Shown piece after piece: positions 16,636 through 25,285 of a stretch of 64,000 nt of DNA. The DNA is taken from contig NZ_JAUSYG010000001.1 of NCBI RefSeq assembly GCF_030816725.1, forward strand, positions 3,100,001-3,164,000, read 5' to 3'. A program made the position numbers and the translations under genes. The notes below the pieces were generated by a model that searched no databases, was not told the DNA's origin, and saw only the letters and a program-made list of their open reading frames with translations. Source of the stretch: Pseudarthrobacter defluvii. GTDB lineage: Bacteria; Actinomycetota; Actinomycetes; Actinomycetales; Micrococcaceae. The first letter of the stretch is position 1. The number at the start of each line of letters is the position of its first letter.

Positions 16636-17310
16636 ATGGATACAGCAGCAGCAACACCATATGAGGCCCCGCCTCCTTCCCTGCCCATCCGGGTCTTCAT
16701 CCTGAATGACCACAAGATGGTCCGGCAAGGACTTAGTGACCTGCTGGAGCACGAGGGCTTCGAGGTGGTTGGCGACAGCGGCTCGGCAGCGGAATCCGTC
16801 CGCCTGATCCATGTCCTGGAACCGGACATAGCGGTGCTGGACGACAGACTGCCGGACGGCACCGGCATTGAGGTGTGCCGGGAAATACGCTCAACCGCCC
16901 CCGGGGTTCGATGCCTGATCCTGACCAGCCTGGACGAACAGCATGCGGTCCGGGCTGCGGTTCTGGCTGGGGCGTCGGGATACGTCATCAAACGCATTGG
17001 AGATAGCGAGGCCCTGGTCAAGTGCATCCGCAGCACCGCCGCCGGTGTTCCGGCGATTTGGCCCGGCGTCAGGGAGAGGGTAGCCGAAAGCCTTTACGCA
17101 ACGGCTTCCGCGCCGTGGCTGAGAGGCATGACGCAAACGGAGCGGAAGGTGCTTGCCCACATGGCACGCGGATACACCAACCGGCAGATCGCGCAGGACA
17201 TGATGCTGCCCGACGCCACCGTTGCCAGCTACGTATCCGCCGTACTTCAAAAGCTGGGGTTCCGGCGGCGGGGCCAGTTGATCCCCGGCGCGTGGGACCT
17301 GCTGCACTGA
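16636..17310 (+). CDS. LuxR-type response regulator (DevR/NarL-like)
   Basis: 224 residues: receiver domain about 16-135 with phosphoacceptor Asp69 in the VLDDRLPDG segment and Lys near the VIKRIGD segment, then a LuxR helix-turn-helix about 155-215 (MTQTERKVLAHMARGYTNRQ). Domain order and sequence resemble mycobacterial DevR/DosR. ATG 16636 begins just ahead of the receiver; its ribosome site is weak and in-frame GTG 16537/16546 are alternatives. The cognate kinase is most likely the convergent DevS-like gene 34 bases away. Confidence 0.85.
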   Translation: MDTAAATPYEAPPPSLPIRVFILNDHKMVRQGLSDLLEHEGFEVVGDSGSAAESVRLIHVLEPDIAVLDDRLPDGTGIEVCREIRSTAPGVRCLILTSLDEQHAVRAAVLAGASGYVIKRIGDSEALVKCIRSTAAGVPAIWPGVRERVAESLYATASAPWLRGMTQTERKVLAHMARGYTNRQIAQDMMLPDATVASYVSAVLQKLGFRRRGQLIPGAWDLLH

Positions 17311-17343
17311 CAACAAGGCCCTCGACCGTCGCGCAAAACCCCT

Positions 17344-19023
17344 TCAGCCGGCGGCGGGCGCCGTCCACGTCACGCTGGTGCCTTTGCCGGGGGTGCTGTC
17401 GATCACGCAGCTGCCGCCAAGGCGCTCCGCCCGGTTCCTCATGTTGTTCAACCCGCTGACCCGTTGCGGATCCTTGAACCCGCGGCCGTTGTCGCTCACT
17501 GTCAGGACCACTTCATCTTCCTGCGTGGCCAGAAGGATGGAGATGTCCTCCGACCCCGAATGCCTGACGGCGTTGCTGACGCTCTCCTGGAGGACCCGGA
17601 GGAGTTGTTCGGCAACCTCGCCGCCCACGGCATCGTCCACCGGCCCGGACAGCTGGATCCTGGGGAGGAACCCTGCGGCGTTGGCGGCTTCCTGGACTGC
17701 ACGGAGCACGCGCCCACTGAGAAGCTCCTTGTCGGGTTCCCTCGCCTGCAGTGAGTAGATGGTGTCGCGAAGCTGATGGATGCAGTCGTCCAGCTCCCCG
17801 GTGACGGCCGCGATGCGGCGCTCGTGTGCAGCGGGATCCGAGGTGTAGCGGCGAAGGCCCTGGATGCTCAGCCCAGCCGCGAAGAGCCGTTGGATCACCA
17901 GGTCGTGCAAATCTGCCGCGATCCGTTCCCGGTCTATGAACAGCGCGTGCTCTTCCCGCAGCTGGTTGGCCTTGAGCAGGTCAAGCGTGAGGCCTATCCG
18001 TGACGCAAACACCGCGCTCTGCTCAACGTCCACGTCCGTGTAGCGGTTTCCCCCGGAGCCTCGGGCCAGAATCAGGACACTGTCCCGGTGGCCGTCGCTG
18101 TTGCTCCCCAGCGCCGCTACGAGCACCGGCCCAAGTTTTTCGGCCGACGCCGGGTCGAAGACCTGGAGGGGGTCGCCCAGGGCCTTGGACTCCCCGGTCT
18201 CCAGCACCGTGGACACGACGGACGAATCGGGCAGGTCCTGACCACGGAGAACGGACTGGGCACCCAGGGACGTTCTGCACCTGATGGTTCCGTCCGGACA
18301 TGCCGACGCGATCAGGGACAGTACCGAGCCGGAGGCGTTCAGGGCCCGCTCCGCGATCATGTCCAGGTTTTCCGTGTCGGACCGCGGCTGGTCCTTCAAC
18401 CGGTCGCTGACTTCCATTCCTGCTTCCAGCCACCGCTGGCGCCGCGTACTGTCATCGAACAATTTGGCGTTCTGGATGGCCACACCGGCGGCTGCCGCGA
18501 GGGCAACGGCAAGATCCTCATCCTCACCCGTAAACTCCTGGCCGCCGTTTTTCTCCGTCAGGTACAGGTTCCCGAAAACCTCGTTACGGACCCGCACCGG
18601 GACGCCCAGGAAGGAGTTCATGGGCGGATCGTTGGCCGGGAAACCCACCGCTATGGGGTGCTCGCCCAGGTCGTGGAGGTGCAAAGGCTTGGGTTCGCGG
18701 ATCAACTGGCCAAGCACGCCGTGGTCGGTGGGCAGGTCGCCGATGACCCGGGCACCTTCGTCGTCAATGCCGACCGTAATGAAGTGGCTGAGCTGCTGGT
18801 CATCCCCGATGACGCCCAACGCTCCGTAGCGTGCCCCCACGAGTTCGCACGCTGACTGCACCAGCCTGTCCAGTACTGCTTCCAGGGTGAGGTCCTCGGT
18901 CATGGAGACCACGGCACCGAGCAGGCCCTCAACATGTTCCTGTGCCCTGACTAAATCGTCGGCCCGCTCCACGAACTCCCGCAGGAGTTCCCGGGTTCGT
19001 CGTCTGATGGGTTCACGCCACAT
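17344..19023 (-). CDS. DevS/DosS-like sensor histidine kinase (GAF-GAF-HisKA_3)
   Basis: 559 residues: two GAF domains (about 35-175 and 200-345), a HisKA_3 dimerisation helix with phospho-accepting His373 in the DLHDLVIQRLFA motif, and an HATPase domain with the N-box ESVSNAVRHSG and the DNGRGF box. No membrane segments, so it is cytoplasmic. In DosS/DosT the first GAF binds heme through a His just before PPM in the GFPxxHPPM stretch; here the equivalent is Asp132 (GFPANDPPM), so canonical heme sensing is doubtful. ATG 19023 has GGAG 9 bases upstream. Convergent with the response regulator. Confidence 0.88.
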   Translation of the reverse strand: MWREPIRRRTRELLREFVERADDLVRAQEHVEGLLGAVVSMTEDLTLEAVLDRLVQSACELVGARYGALGVIGDDQQLSHFITVGIDDEGARVIGDLPTDHGVLGQLIREPKPLHLHDLGEHPIAVGFPANDPPMNSFLGVPVRVRNEVFGNLYLTEKNGGQEFTGEDEDLAVALAAAAGVAIQNAKLFDDSTRRQRWLEAGMEVSDRLKDQPRSDTENLDMIAERALNASGSVLSLIASACPDGTIRCRTSLGAQSVLRGQDLPDSSVVSTVLETGESKALGDPLQVFDPASAEKLGPVLVAALGSNSDGHRDSVLILARGSGGNRYTDVDVEQSAVFASRIGLTLDLLKANQLREEHALFIDRERIAADLHDLVIQRLFAAGLSIQGLRRYTSDPAAHERRIAAVTGELDDCIHQLRDTIYSLQAREPDKELLSGRVLRAVQEAANAAGFLPRIQLSGPVDDAVGGEVAEQLLRVLQESVSNAVRHSGSEDISILLATQEDEVVLTVSDNGRGFKDPQRVSGLNNMRNRAERLGGSCVIDSTPGKGTSVTWTAPAAG

Positions 19024-19136
19024 GAATATTGCTCCAAATCGAACGCATTCACGGCGGTCTGCATCACCTTCGAACACATAAAGACGAGCCCCAGCGCCTC
19101 TATAAACCATGCTAACAACCCACAGCCCTGCTGGCG

Positions 19137-21848
19137 CTAGAGATTACGAACGGGCCTATTCCGCCGTGCCCTGCGTGCCCTCACGGCAGGCGCTGGCAGC
19201 GGAGGCACCCGGACGGGAATGCTGAACCGGAACGCCCGCCGGGAGATGTGGTGCGTGGCGTGCCGGCGCTGCACGGGCGGCGGCGGAGCCGCCAACTGCT
19301 GTGCATCACGGGCAAAGAACCACTGCTTGGCCAGCTCCACCAGCACCAGGTACACCACCACCATGCCCAGCAAAGCCAGGAAGAACGGCACCGGCAACGG
19401 GTCGAAGCCCAGCACGCTTGCCAGGGGTGAAAGCGGCAGGAATACCCCCAGCGCCACCACGCCCAGGGACGCTGCGAGCAGGCCAGCGGATGGCCGGCTG
19501 CGCAGGAACGGCACGCGCCGGGTGCGGATGGCGAAGATGATCAGCGTCTGGGTGGCGATGGATTCGATGAACCAGCCGGCCCTGAACTCCCCCGGCGCCG
19601 CGGTGAAGACGAACAGCATCAGGGCGAAGGTGGCGAAGTCGAACAGTGAACTGATGGGCCCGAAGAGCAGCATGAACCGGCGGATGAAGGCGATGTTCCA
19701 GTGCGAGGGGGCACGGAGTTGTTCCTTGTCCACGCGGTCGCCCGGGATGGCCAGCTGCCCGGAGTCGTAGAGCAGATTATTGAGCAGGATCTGGCCGGGC
19801 AGCATGGGCAGGAAGCTGAGCACCACGGAGGCCGTGGCCGCGCTGAACATGTTGCCGAAGTTACTGGACGTTCCCATCAGCACGTACTTGATGGTGTTGG
19901 CGAAGATCCGCCGGCCCTCCATCACGCCGTCCGCCAGGACGCCGAGGTCCTTGTCCAAGAGGACGACGTCGGCCGCGTCCTTGGCCACGTCCGTTGCGGT
20001 ATCGACGGAAATGCCGATGTCCGCCTTGTGCAGTGCCAGCGCATCGTTGACGCCGTCGCCCATGAAGCCCACCGCCCCGCCGCTTTCCCGAAGCAAAGTG
20101 ATGATGCGTGCCTTTTGTTCGGGGGAGACGCGGGCGAAGATGGTGGCCGTGCGCGCGGCGGCGGCAAGGTCGGCGTCGGACATTCCCTCAACCTCGGCGC
20201 CTGTCAGCGTGCCGCCGGAGATCACGTCCAGGTCCGCGCACGCCCGCTCCGCCACTTTGGCGTTGTCCCCGGTGGCGAGTTTCACCGAGATGCCCAGCGC
20301 CTCAAGCCGGTCCAGCGACTGCCGGGCGTTGGCCTTGGGCCGGTCCAGGAACACCAGGAAGCCGGCAAGGGTGAGGTCCTGCTCATCGGCACGAGTCAGC
20401 CGGCTGAGCCCCGCCGCAGGGCGGGTGGCGACGGCAACCACCCGGGAGCCGGCGTCGAACTGTTCATCCAGCAGCGCCTGCGCTGCCAGGGTGATGGGCG
20501 CGCACAGGGCCAGGACATCTTCGGGGGCACCCTTGGTGACCAGCAGGGCGGGGCCGCCGGCTTCACTGACCAGCGCCGTGGTCCGGCGGCGCTGGTGGTC
20601 GAAGCCAATCAGGTCCAGCCGCTCGAACCGTGCGGGGTCGAAGGCCGCCGCGCCGGGGCTCTCCCACAGCGCGGCATCCAGCGGGTTCTGGCCGGCGGAG
20701 GAGACCTTCGCGCCGGCGTAGTTCGCCTCGGTAGCCAGCAGGCCCAGGGTGAGCAGGCCGGCGTCGGACATTGTGTCACTGGCCGGGAGGGCACGGGTGA
20801 AGCTGATCTTCCCCTCGGTGAGGGTCCCGGTTTTGTCCGTGACCAGGATGTCCATGTCCCCCAGGTCCTCGATGCACACCAGCCGCTTGACCAGGACCTT
20901 CCGCTTGGCCAGCTGGCGGGTGCCGGTGGCCAGGCTGGTGCTGACGACGGCGGGCAGCAGCTGCGGTGTGATGCCCACCGCGATGGCCAGTGAGAAGAGC
21001 AGCGATTCCAGCAGGGGCCGCTGCAGCAGCAGGTTGGCGACGAAGATCAGCGACGTGAGCACCACGGCCACCTGCAGCAGCAGGAACGAGAACCGTTTGA
21101 GGCCCAGCTGGAACTCGGTCTGCGGCTGCCGTTCGCCCAGGCCCAGCGCGATCCGGCCGAACTCGGCGCGGCCGCCGGTGGCCACCACCACGCCGCTGCA
21201 GCCGCCGGACTGGATCACGGTGCCCATGAACACGCAGGAGGCGAGGTCGGCAAGGGAGGCGCCGCCGGGAACGGGGGCAGGATCCTTGGCGGCCGCCTGG
21301 GACTCGCCCGTAAGGATGCTTTCGTCGCAGAGCAGGTTGTTCGTGGTGAGGAGCCGGATATCCGCCGGGACAATTGCACCCAGGGAAAGATGGACGACGT
21401 CGCCGGGCACCAGGGCGGTGACGTCCACTTCCCGGGTGGTCCCGCCGCGCTGGACGGCAGCCTTGTGGGTGACACGGGAGTGCAGGGCCTCGGAGGCGAG
21501 TTCAGCGCGGTATTCATTGGCGAAGCCGAGGCCCACGCTGACCAGCAGGATCACGCCGATCACGATCGAGTTGGTGGCGTCGCCGAGGAACAGTGACAGG
21601 CCGGCCGTGACGATCAGGAGAATGAGGATGGGGCTGGCTAACTGCCGGCCCAGCACGGCCCAGGCGTTGGCGCGGTGCGTCCGGACGGCATTGGGCCCCA
21701 GCTGCTCCAGGCGGCGGCCCGCTTCCTCCTCGCTGAGGCCGCCCGGACCGGAGCCCAGGCGCGCCAGCGTCTGTTCCGCCTTGAGGCTCGCGGCGTCGGT
21801 GATCGGCAGCTGGAGCGAGCCGCGCTCCCGGACGTTCAGGTCTGTCAT
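19137..21848 (-). CDS. mgtA: Mg2+-importing P-type ATPase
   Basis: 903 residues with P-type ATPase signatures: TGES in the actuator domain, phosphorylation Asp338 in DKTGTLTEG, the TGDN nucleotide-site motif, and GDGVND. The SSNFGNMFS and LLYDSGQLAIPGD segments in the membrane domain are characteristic of the MgtA/MgtB (P3B) group rather than Ca2+ pumps. It would import Mg2+ using ATP. The C terminus carries about 55 extra Arg/Pro-rich residues beyond the last membrane helix, of unclear significance. Stands alone between the kinase and hydrolase genes. Confidence 0.9.
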   Translation of the reverse strand: MTDLNVRERGSLQLPITDAASLKAEQTLARLGSGPGGLSEEEAGRRLEQLGPNAVRTHRANAWAVLGRQLASPILILLIVTAGLSLFLGDATNSIVIGVILLVSVGLGFANEYRAELASEALHSRVTHKAAVQRGGTTREVDVTALVPGDVVHLSLGAIVPADIRLLTTNNLLCDESILTGESQAAAKDPAPVPGGASLADLASCVFMGTVIQSGGCSGVVVATGGRAEFGRIALGLGERQPQTEFQLGLKRFSFLLLQVAVVLTSLIFVANLLLQRPLLESLLFSLAIAVGITPQLLPAVVSTSLATGTRQLAKRKVLVKRLVCIEDLGDMDILVTDKTGTLTEGKISFTRALPASDTMSDAGLLTLGLLATEANYAGAKVSSAGQNPLDAALWESPGAAAFDPARFERLDLIGFDHQRRRTTALVSEAGGPALLVTKGAPEDVLALCAPITLAAQALLDEQFDAGSRVVAVATRPAAGLSRLTRADEQDLTLAGFLVFLDRPKANARQSLDRLEALGISVKLATGDNAKVAERACADLDVISGGTLTGAEVEGMSDADLAAAARTATIFARVSPEQKARIITLLRESGGAVGFMGDGVNDALALHKADIGISVDTATDVAKDAADVVLLDKDLGVLADGVMEGRRIFANTIKYVLMGTSSNFGNMFSAATASVVLSFLPMLPGQILLNNLLYDSGQLAIPGDRVDKEQLRAPSHWNIAFIRRFMLLFGPISSLFDFATFALMLFVFTAAPGEFRAGWFIESIATQTLIIFAIRTRRVPFLRSRPSAGLLAASLGVVALGVFLPLSPLASVLGFDPLPVPFFLALLGMVVVYLVLVELAKQWFFARDAQQLAAPPPPVQRRHATHHISRRAFRFSIPVRVPPLPAPAVRARRARRNRPVRNL

Positions 21849-21957
21849 GCCGGATCCGTTCGGACACGTTGGACGGGGAATTTGCCTTTACCGCACTAGG
21901 GTACGACTCGTCTCTGACAGTCGCCCGTACAAATCCCGCCCTTCGCGACACCCAGCC

Positions 21958-22650
21958 TCACGGTGCCCGCTCCCCCAGCCACCCCGTGACAGCGTTGAGG
22001 AACTGGTGCGGTGCGGCGGCATGCACATTGTGCCCTGCCTCCAGGGTGACCAGGGCGCAGTCCGGGATCAGTTCCGCGGCCTCGGCCAGCAGCTCCTGAG
22101 GAATGTGGCTGCCGTTCCCGCCGCCGACCAGCAGCGTGGGCACCGTAATTTCGGGCAGCCTGGGCCACCAGCGGCGCGAAGGGTCGTTGACCTGCCCGGC
22201 GATTGCGGGGACAACGGCCCAGTCGAAGGGCAGCTCGCCCGGGGGCTGCTCGGGCAGCGCCCGCGTCCGCGGATAAGGCGGCGGTGCATCCTCAATGACC
22301 AGGCGGGCCAGTCGGCCGGGTTGCGCAAGTGCGACGAGATAGGCCACCACTCCGCCCATGGAATGCCCAACCAGGATCACGTTACGGAGGTCCAGGGCCT
22401 CGAGGACAATCGCAACGTCGTCACGCATGAGTTCAAAGGAATACTTCCCAGGCCGGCCGCTGCCCCCGTGGCCCCGAAGGTCGACGGCGAGCACCCGGTA
22501 GTCGGCTGCGAGGGCACCGGCAATTGTTCTCCAGTCCCCCGCGGTGTCGCCCAGGGCATGAAGCAGCACCACGGGAGGTGCGCCGGGATCGCCGGACTCC
22601 TGGAGGCTGATGTGCACGCCGTCTGCTCCGGTCAGGGCCAGGGTTTTCAT
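21958..22650 (-). CDS. Alpha/beta hydrolase
   Basis: 230 residues with an alpha/beta hydrolase fold: HALGD oxyanion segment, nucleophile elbow GHSMGG near residue 98, acid in the later GGNGSH region and histidine in EAGHNVHAAAP near residue 210. ATG 22650 overlaps the stop of the methyltransferase upstream (ATGA), so the two are translationally coupled. An esterase or lactonase-like enzyme; substrate unknown. Confidence 0.8.
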   Translation of the reverse strand: MKTLALTGADGVHISLQESGDPGAPPVVLLHALGDTAGDWRTIAGALAADYRVLAVDLRGHGGSGRPGKYSFELMRDDVAIVLEALDLRNVILVGHSMGGVVAYLVALAQPGRLARLVIEDAPPPYPRTRALPEQPPGELPFDWAVVPAIAGQVNDPSRRWWPRLPEITVPTLLVGGGNGSHIPQELLAEAAELIPDCALVTLEAGHNVHAAAPHQFLNAVTGWLGERAP

Positions 22651-23324
22651 GTCGCGGAGCCTGAGCCGACCGGTTTTGGCGTCGAGTTGGCCGGCCCGGG
22701 GCTGGTGGCGTGGCCCAGGATGTGGGCGATGGGAGGGTTGAACCGCTGGACGGCGAAGCCGAACCGCTCGTGGTCCTGGACCGTGAAACCTGCCGCGGTG
22801 ATCGCGGCCAGGGTGTCCCGGTTGAGGTGGCATCCGCCCATGAACCGGCCCCACACCGGGGTCAGCACGTCCTCCGTTCTGCCCAGGAACGGGTGGGCGG
22901 AGCGGACGTGCTCGTAAAAGGCCAAGGTCCCGCCGGGGCGCAGGACGCGGCGGATCTCCGCGAGCACGGCAGCCTGGTCCTTGACGCTGCAAAGGACAAG
23001 GCTGGCCACCACGGCGTCGGCGCTGCCGTTTTCCGCGGGGATCTGCTCCGCGGCCGCATCAACAACAGTCACCGGTACGCTGGCGGAAGCAGCCGCCATC
23101 TGCGCCACGCCGCGCAGATAGTCATCGGGTTCCAGGGCCAGCACGTGGCTGACGGCCGGCGGGTAGAGCGCGAAGGACGATCCCGCGCCCGCTCCTATTT
23201 CAATGACGGATCCGTGCAGTCCGGCGAGGATCCTGCGCCGGTGGTCAGCTGCCCCGCGGCGGTCCATGCCGGCCACTCCCTTGGCGAAGGCGCGGGCGAA
23301 CAACGGGTGCTGCAGCCGGTCCAT
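22647..23324 (-). CDS. Class I SAM-dependent methyltransferase
   Basis: 225 residues with a class I methyltransferase core: motif I VIEIGAGAGSSF near residue 40, acidic loop ALEPDD, and the LRPGGTLAFYEH segment (motif III region). It resembles small-molecule/ubiquinone-type Methyltransf_11 enzymes. ATG 23324 has a strong GGGAGG 8 bases upstream. Coupled to the downstream hydrolase. Substrate unknown. Confidence 0.82.
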   Translation of the reverse strand: MDRLQHPLFARAFAKGVAGMDRRGAADHRRRILAGLHGSVIEIGAGAGSSFALYPPAVSHVLALEPDDYLRGVAQMAAASASVPVTVVDAAAEQIPAENGSADAVVASLVLCSVKDQAAVLAEIRRVLRPGGTLAFYEHVRSAHPFLGRTEDVLTPVWGRFMGGCHLNRDTLAAITAAGFTVQDHERFGFAVQRFNPPIAHILGHATSPGPANSTPKPVGSGSAT

Positions 23325-23369
23325 CCGGTTACCTCCCTGGCGCTGCTGTCCGGACTCCATGCTCCACTA

Positions 23370-24104
23370 CTACTTAAGGCTCAGCACCTCGTCAATTGGC
23401 CGGCCGTTCACGAACACCTGCGCGCTGGTGGCACCGGAAGCGGCCATGGCGGTGTACTCCAGCTGCGCCTTCGCCCTGGGTATATCGCAGACACCGCCGA
23501 GCATGAACTGCCCGGAAAGCCAGATGCTGATGGTGCTTCCGTTCAGCTCCCCGCCCAGGTACGTCAGGTTGGACTGGTACAGCACGTTGATCAGTCCGGA
23601 CAGGCCCACGTCGCGCTTCTTGTTGGCGAGCAGGGTCTCCACGCTCGGCCGCACCTGGTCGGTGAACTTGACCGGCGCCGTGGTGGTGGCCACCAGGCTG
23701 TCGCCGCAGCCGATCCGGGGGCCGGACACTCCGTTGTCATCCACCGCCACGTAGTAGATGGTCAGCGGGGCCACCTGCTCCGGGAGTCCGGTGGGCTGGG
23801 GTTCCTGCGTGGGCTGCGGTTCCTGCGTTACCGGGCTGGCGGGAGCGGACGACGGCGGCGGGGCAGCCGGGCTGGTGGGCACGGCTGACGTACTGGGCGG
23901 CGAAGTCGGCGTCGCCGTTGTGGTGCCGCCCGCCGTCGTGCTTGGACTGGCGCTGCTGGTGGCGCTGGCGCTGCTGGTGGCGCTCGCGGACGGTGCAGCT
24001 GAACTGCTGGTCGGGGACGGACTGGGCGGGCCGAAGCAGCCCGTAATGAGCATCAGGCCGCTGAGCCCGAGAACGCTGAGTGCCGTAAGCCTGGGCCTGG
24101 TCAT
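23370..24104 (-). CDS. GerMN-domain lipoprotein
   Basis: 244 residues. Lipobox LITGC (Cys near residue 23), then an 85-residue Ser/Thr/Pro/Ala linker including two QEPQPT repeats, then a GerMN (sporulation/germination) beta-alpha domain to the C terminus with DVGLSGLINVLYQS. In actinobacteria GerMN domains occur in envelope lipoproteins such as LpqB, without sporulation. ATG 24104 is preceded by a G-run that abuts a hairpin. The methyltransferase begins 45 bases downstream. Confidence 0.8.
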   Translation of the reverse strand: MTRPRLTALSVLGLSGLMLITGCFGPPSPSPTSSSAAPSASATSSASATSSASPSTTAGGTTTATPTSPPSTSAVPTSPAAPPPSSAPASPVTQEPQPTQEPQPTGLPEQVAPLTIYYVAVDDNGVSGPRIGCGDSLVATTTAPVKFTDQVRPSVETLLANKKRDVGLSGLINVLYQSNLTYLGGELNGSTISIWLSGQFMLGGVCDIPRAKAQLEYTAMAASGATSAQVFVNGRPIDEVLSLK

Positions 24105-24114
24105 GATGCCCCCC

Positions 24115-24154
24115 CTTGAATGCGGGCCCCGCGGTTGCGGGACCCACATTCAAG
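24115..24154 (-). promoter_or_regulatory. Hairpin adjoining the ribosome site of the GerMN gene
   Basis: Arms CTTGAATG (24115-24122) and CATTCAAG (24147-24154) with inner CCCGC/GCGGG pairs. It lies 52 bases past the dehydrogenase stop and its proximal arm touches the G-rich ribosome site of the GerMN lipoprotein. It could terminate the upstream operon or gate translation. Confidence 0.55.
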
Positions 24155-24205
24155 CTACGCCTGAGGGTTGCTGCGGGGACAGGGACTTAAGTCCACGCAA
24201 TCGAT

Positions 24206-25261
24206 TTACGGATGCACCAGCACCTTTACCGCCGTGTCCTTGTGGTTGATGAGGGTGTCAAAGCCGTGCTCCACCAGGTCCTCCAGCGCGATCCGGCCCG
24301 TAATGAACGGCTTGAGGTCCACCTTGCCCTCCTGCACCATCTTGATCACGGCCGGGTGGTCCCGGACGTAGGCGATGGTGCCGCGCAGGTCGATCTCCTT
24401 GAGCACCAGCTTCTGCATGTCCACGGTGGCCGGCGCGCCCCAGATGGACACGTTGACCACCACCGCCCCGGGCCTGACGGCGTCGAGCATGGTGTCCAGC
24501 ACCGCGTTCACGCCCGCGCATTCGAAGGCGACGTCCGCACCCGTGCCGCCGGTCAGTTCCCGGACCCGGGCGGGGACGTCCTCCTTGCTGGGATCCAGGA
24601 CGTGGTCGGCCACGCCGCTGGAGGTGGCTTTTTCCTTGCGGGCCTGGGTGAGCTCGCTGATGATCGTGGTGACGCCCATGCCCTTGAGAACGGCGGCGGT
24701 AAGCAGGCCGATGGGCCCGGACCCGCCCACCAGGGCAACGTCGCCCTCCTTGGCGCCGCTGCGGGCCACCGCGTGGTGGGCCACGGAGAGCGGCTCGATC
24801 AGGGCGGCCTCATCCAAGGGAATGTTGCCGATGGGGTGCACCCACCGCCGGTCCACCACGATCTTCTCGCTCAGCCCTCCCCCGCCGCCGGCGAGCCCGA
24901 TGAACCCCATCTGCCGGCACAGGTGGTAGCTGCCCGCTTGGCACATGTCGCAGTCACCGTCCACGAAATACGGCTCGACGACGACGTTGTCACCCACTGC
25001 CAGCCCCTCGACCCCTTCGCCGATTTCAGAGACAGTCCCGGAGAATTCGTGCCCCAGGGTCACCGGGGATTCCTCGTGGGACAGCGGGTGCGGATGCCCG
25101 GGCGCGGGACAGAAGATCGGCCCCTCCAGGAACTCGTGCAGGTCCGTGCCGCAGATGCCGCACCACGCGACGTCGATCTTCACCGCCCCCGCCCGCAGCT
25201 CCGGCTCCGGGATGTCCTCGATCCTGATGTCCTTGCGGGCGTGGAAACGTGCTGCCTTCAT
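24206..25261 (-). CDS. Zinc-dependent alcohol dehydrogenase, 2,3-butanediol dehydrogenase type
   Basis: 351 residues of the medium-chain dehydrogenase family. Catalytic-zinc ligands are Cys34 (WCGICGTD) and the GHEFSG histidine; the structural-zinc loop has only three cysteines (CDMCQ...C), as in many butanediol dehydrogenases. The MGFIGLAGGGGG stretch and VGGSGPIG NAD motif match (R,R)-butanediol dehydrogenases. It would oxidise a secondary alcohol or diol with NAD+. It follows the monooxygenase by 24 bases and is probably co-transcribed. Confidence 0.85.
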   Translation of the reverse strand: MKAARFHARKDIRIEDIPEPELRAGAVKIDVAWCGICGTDLHEFLEGPIFCPAPGHPHPLSHEESPVTLGHEFSGTVSEIGEGVEGLAVGDNVVVEPYFVDGDCDMCQAGSYHLCRQMGFIGLAGGGGGLSEKIVVDRRWVHPIGNIPLDEAALIEPLSVAHHAVARSGAKEGDVALVGGSGPIGLLTAAVLKGMGVTTIISELTQARKEKATSSGVADHVLDPSKEDVPARVRELTGGTGADVAFECAGVNAVLDTMLDAVRPGAVVVNVSIWGAPATVDMQKLVLKEIDLRGTIAYVRDHPAVIKMVQEGKVDLKPFITGRIALEDLVEHGFDTLINHKDTAVKVLVHP

Positions 25262-25285
25262 GATTCCTCCATGCTGTAAACGCGG

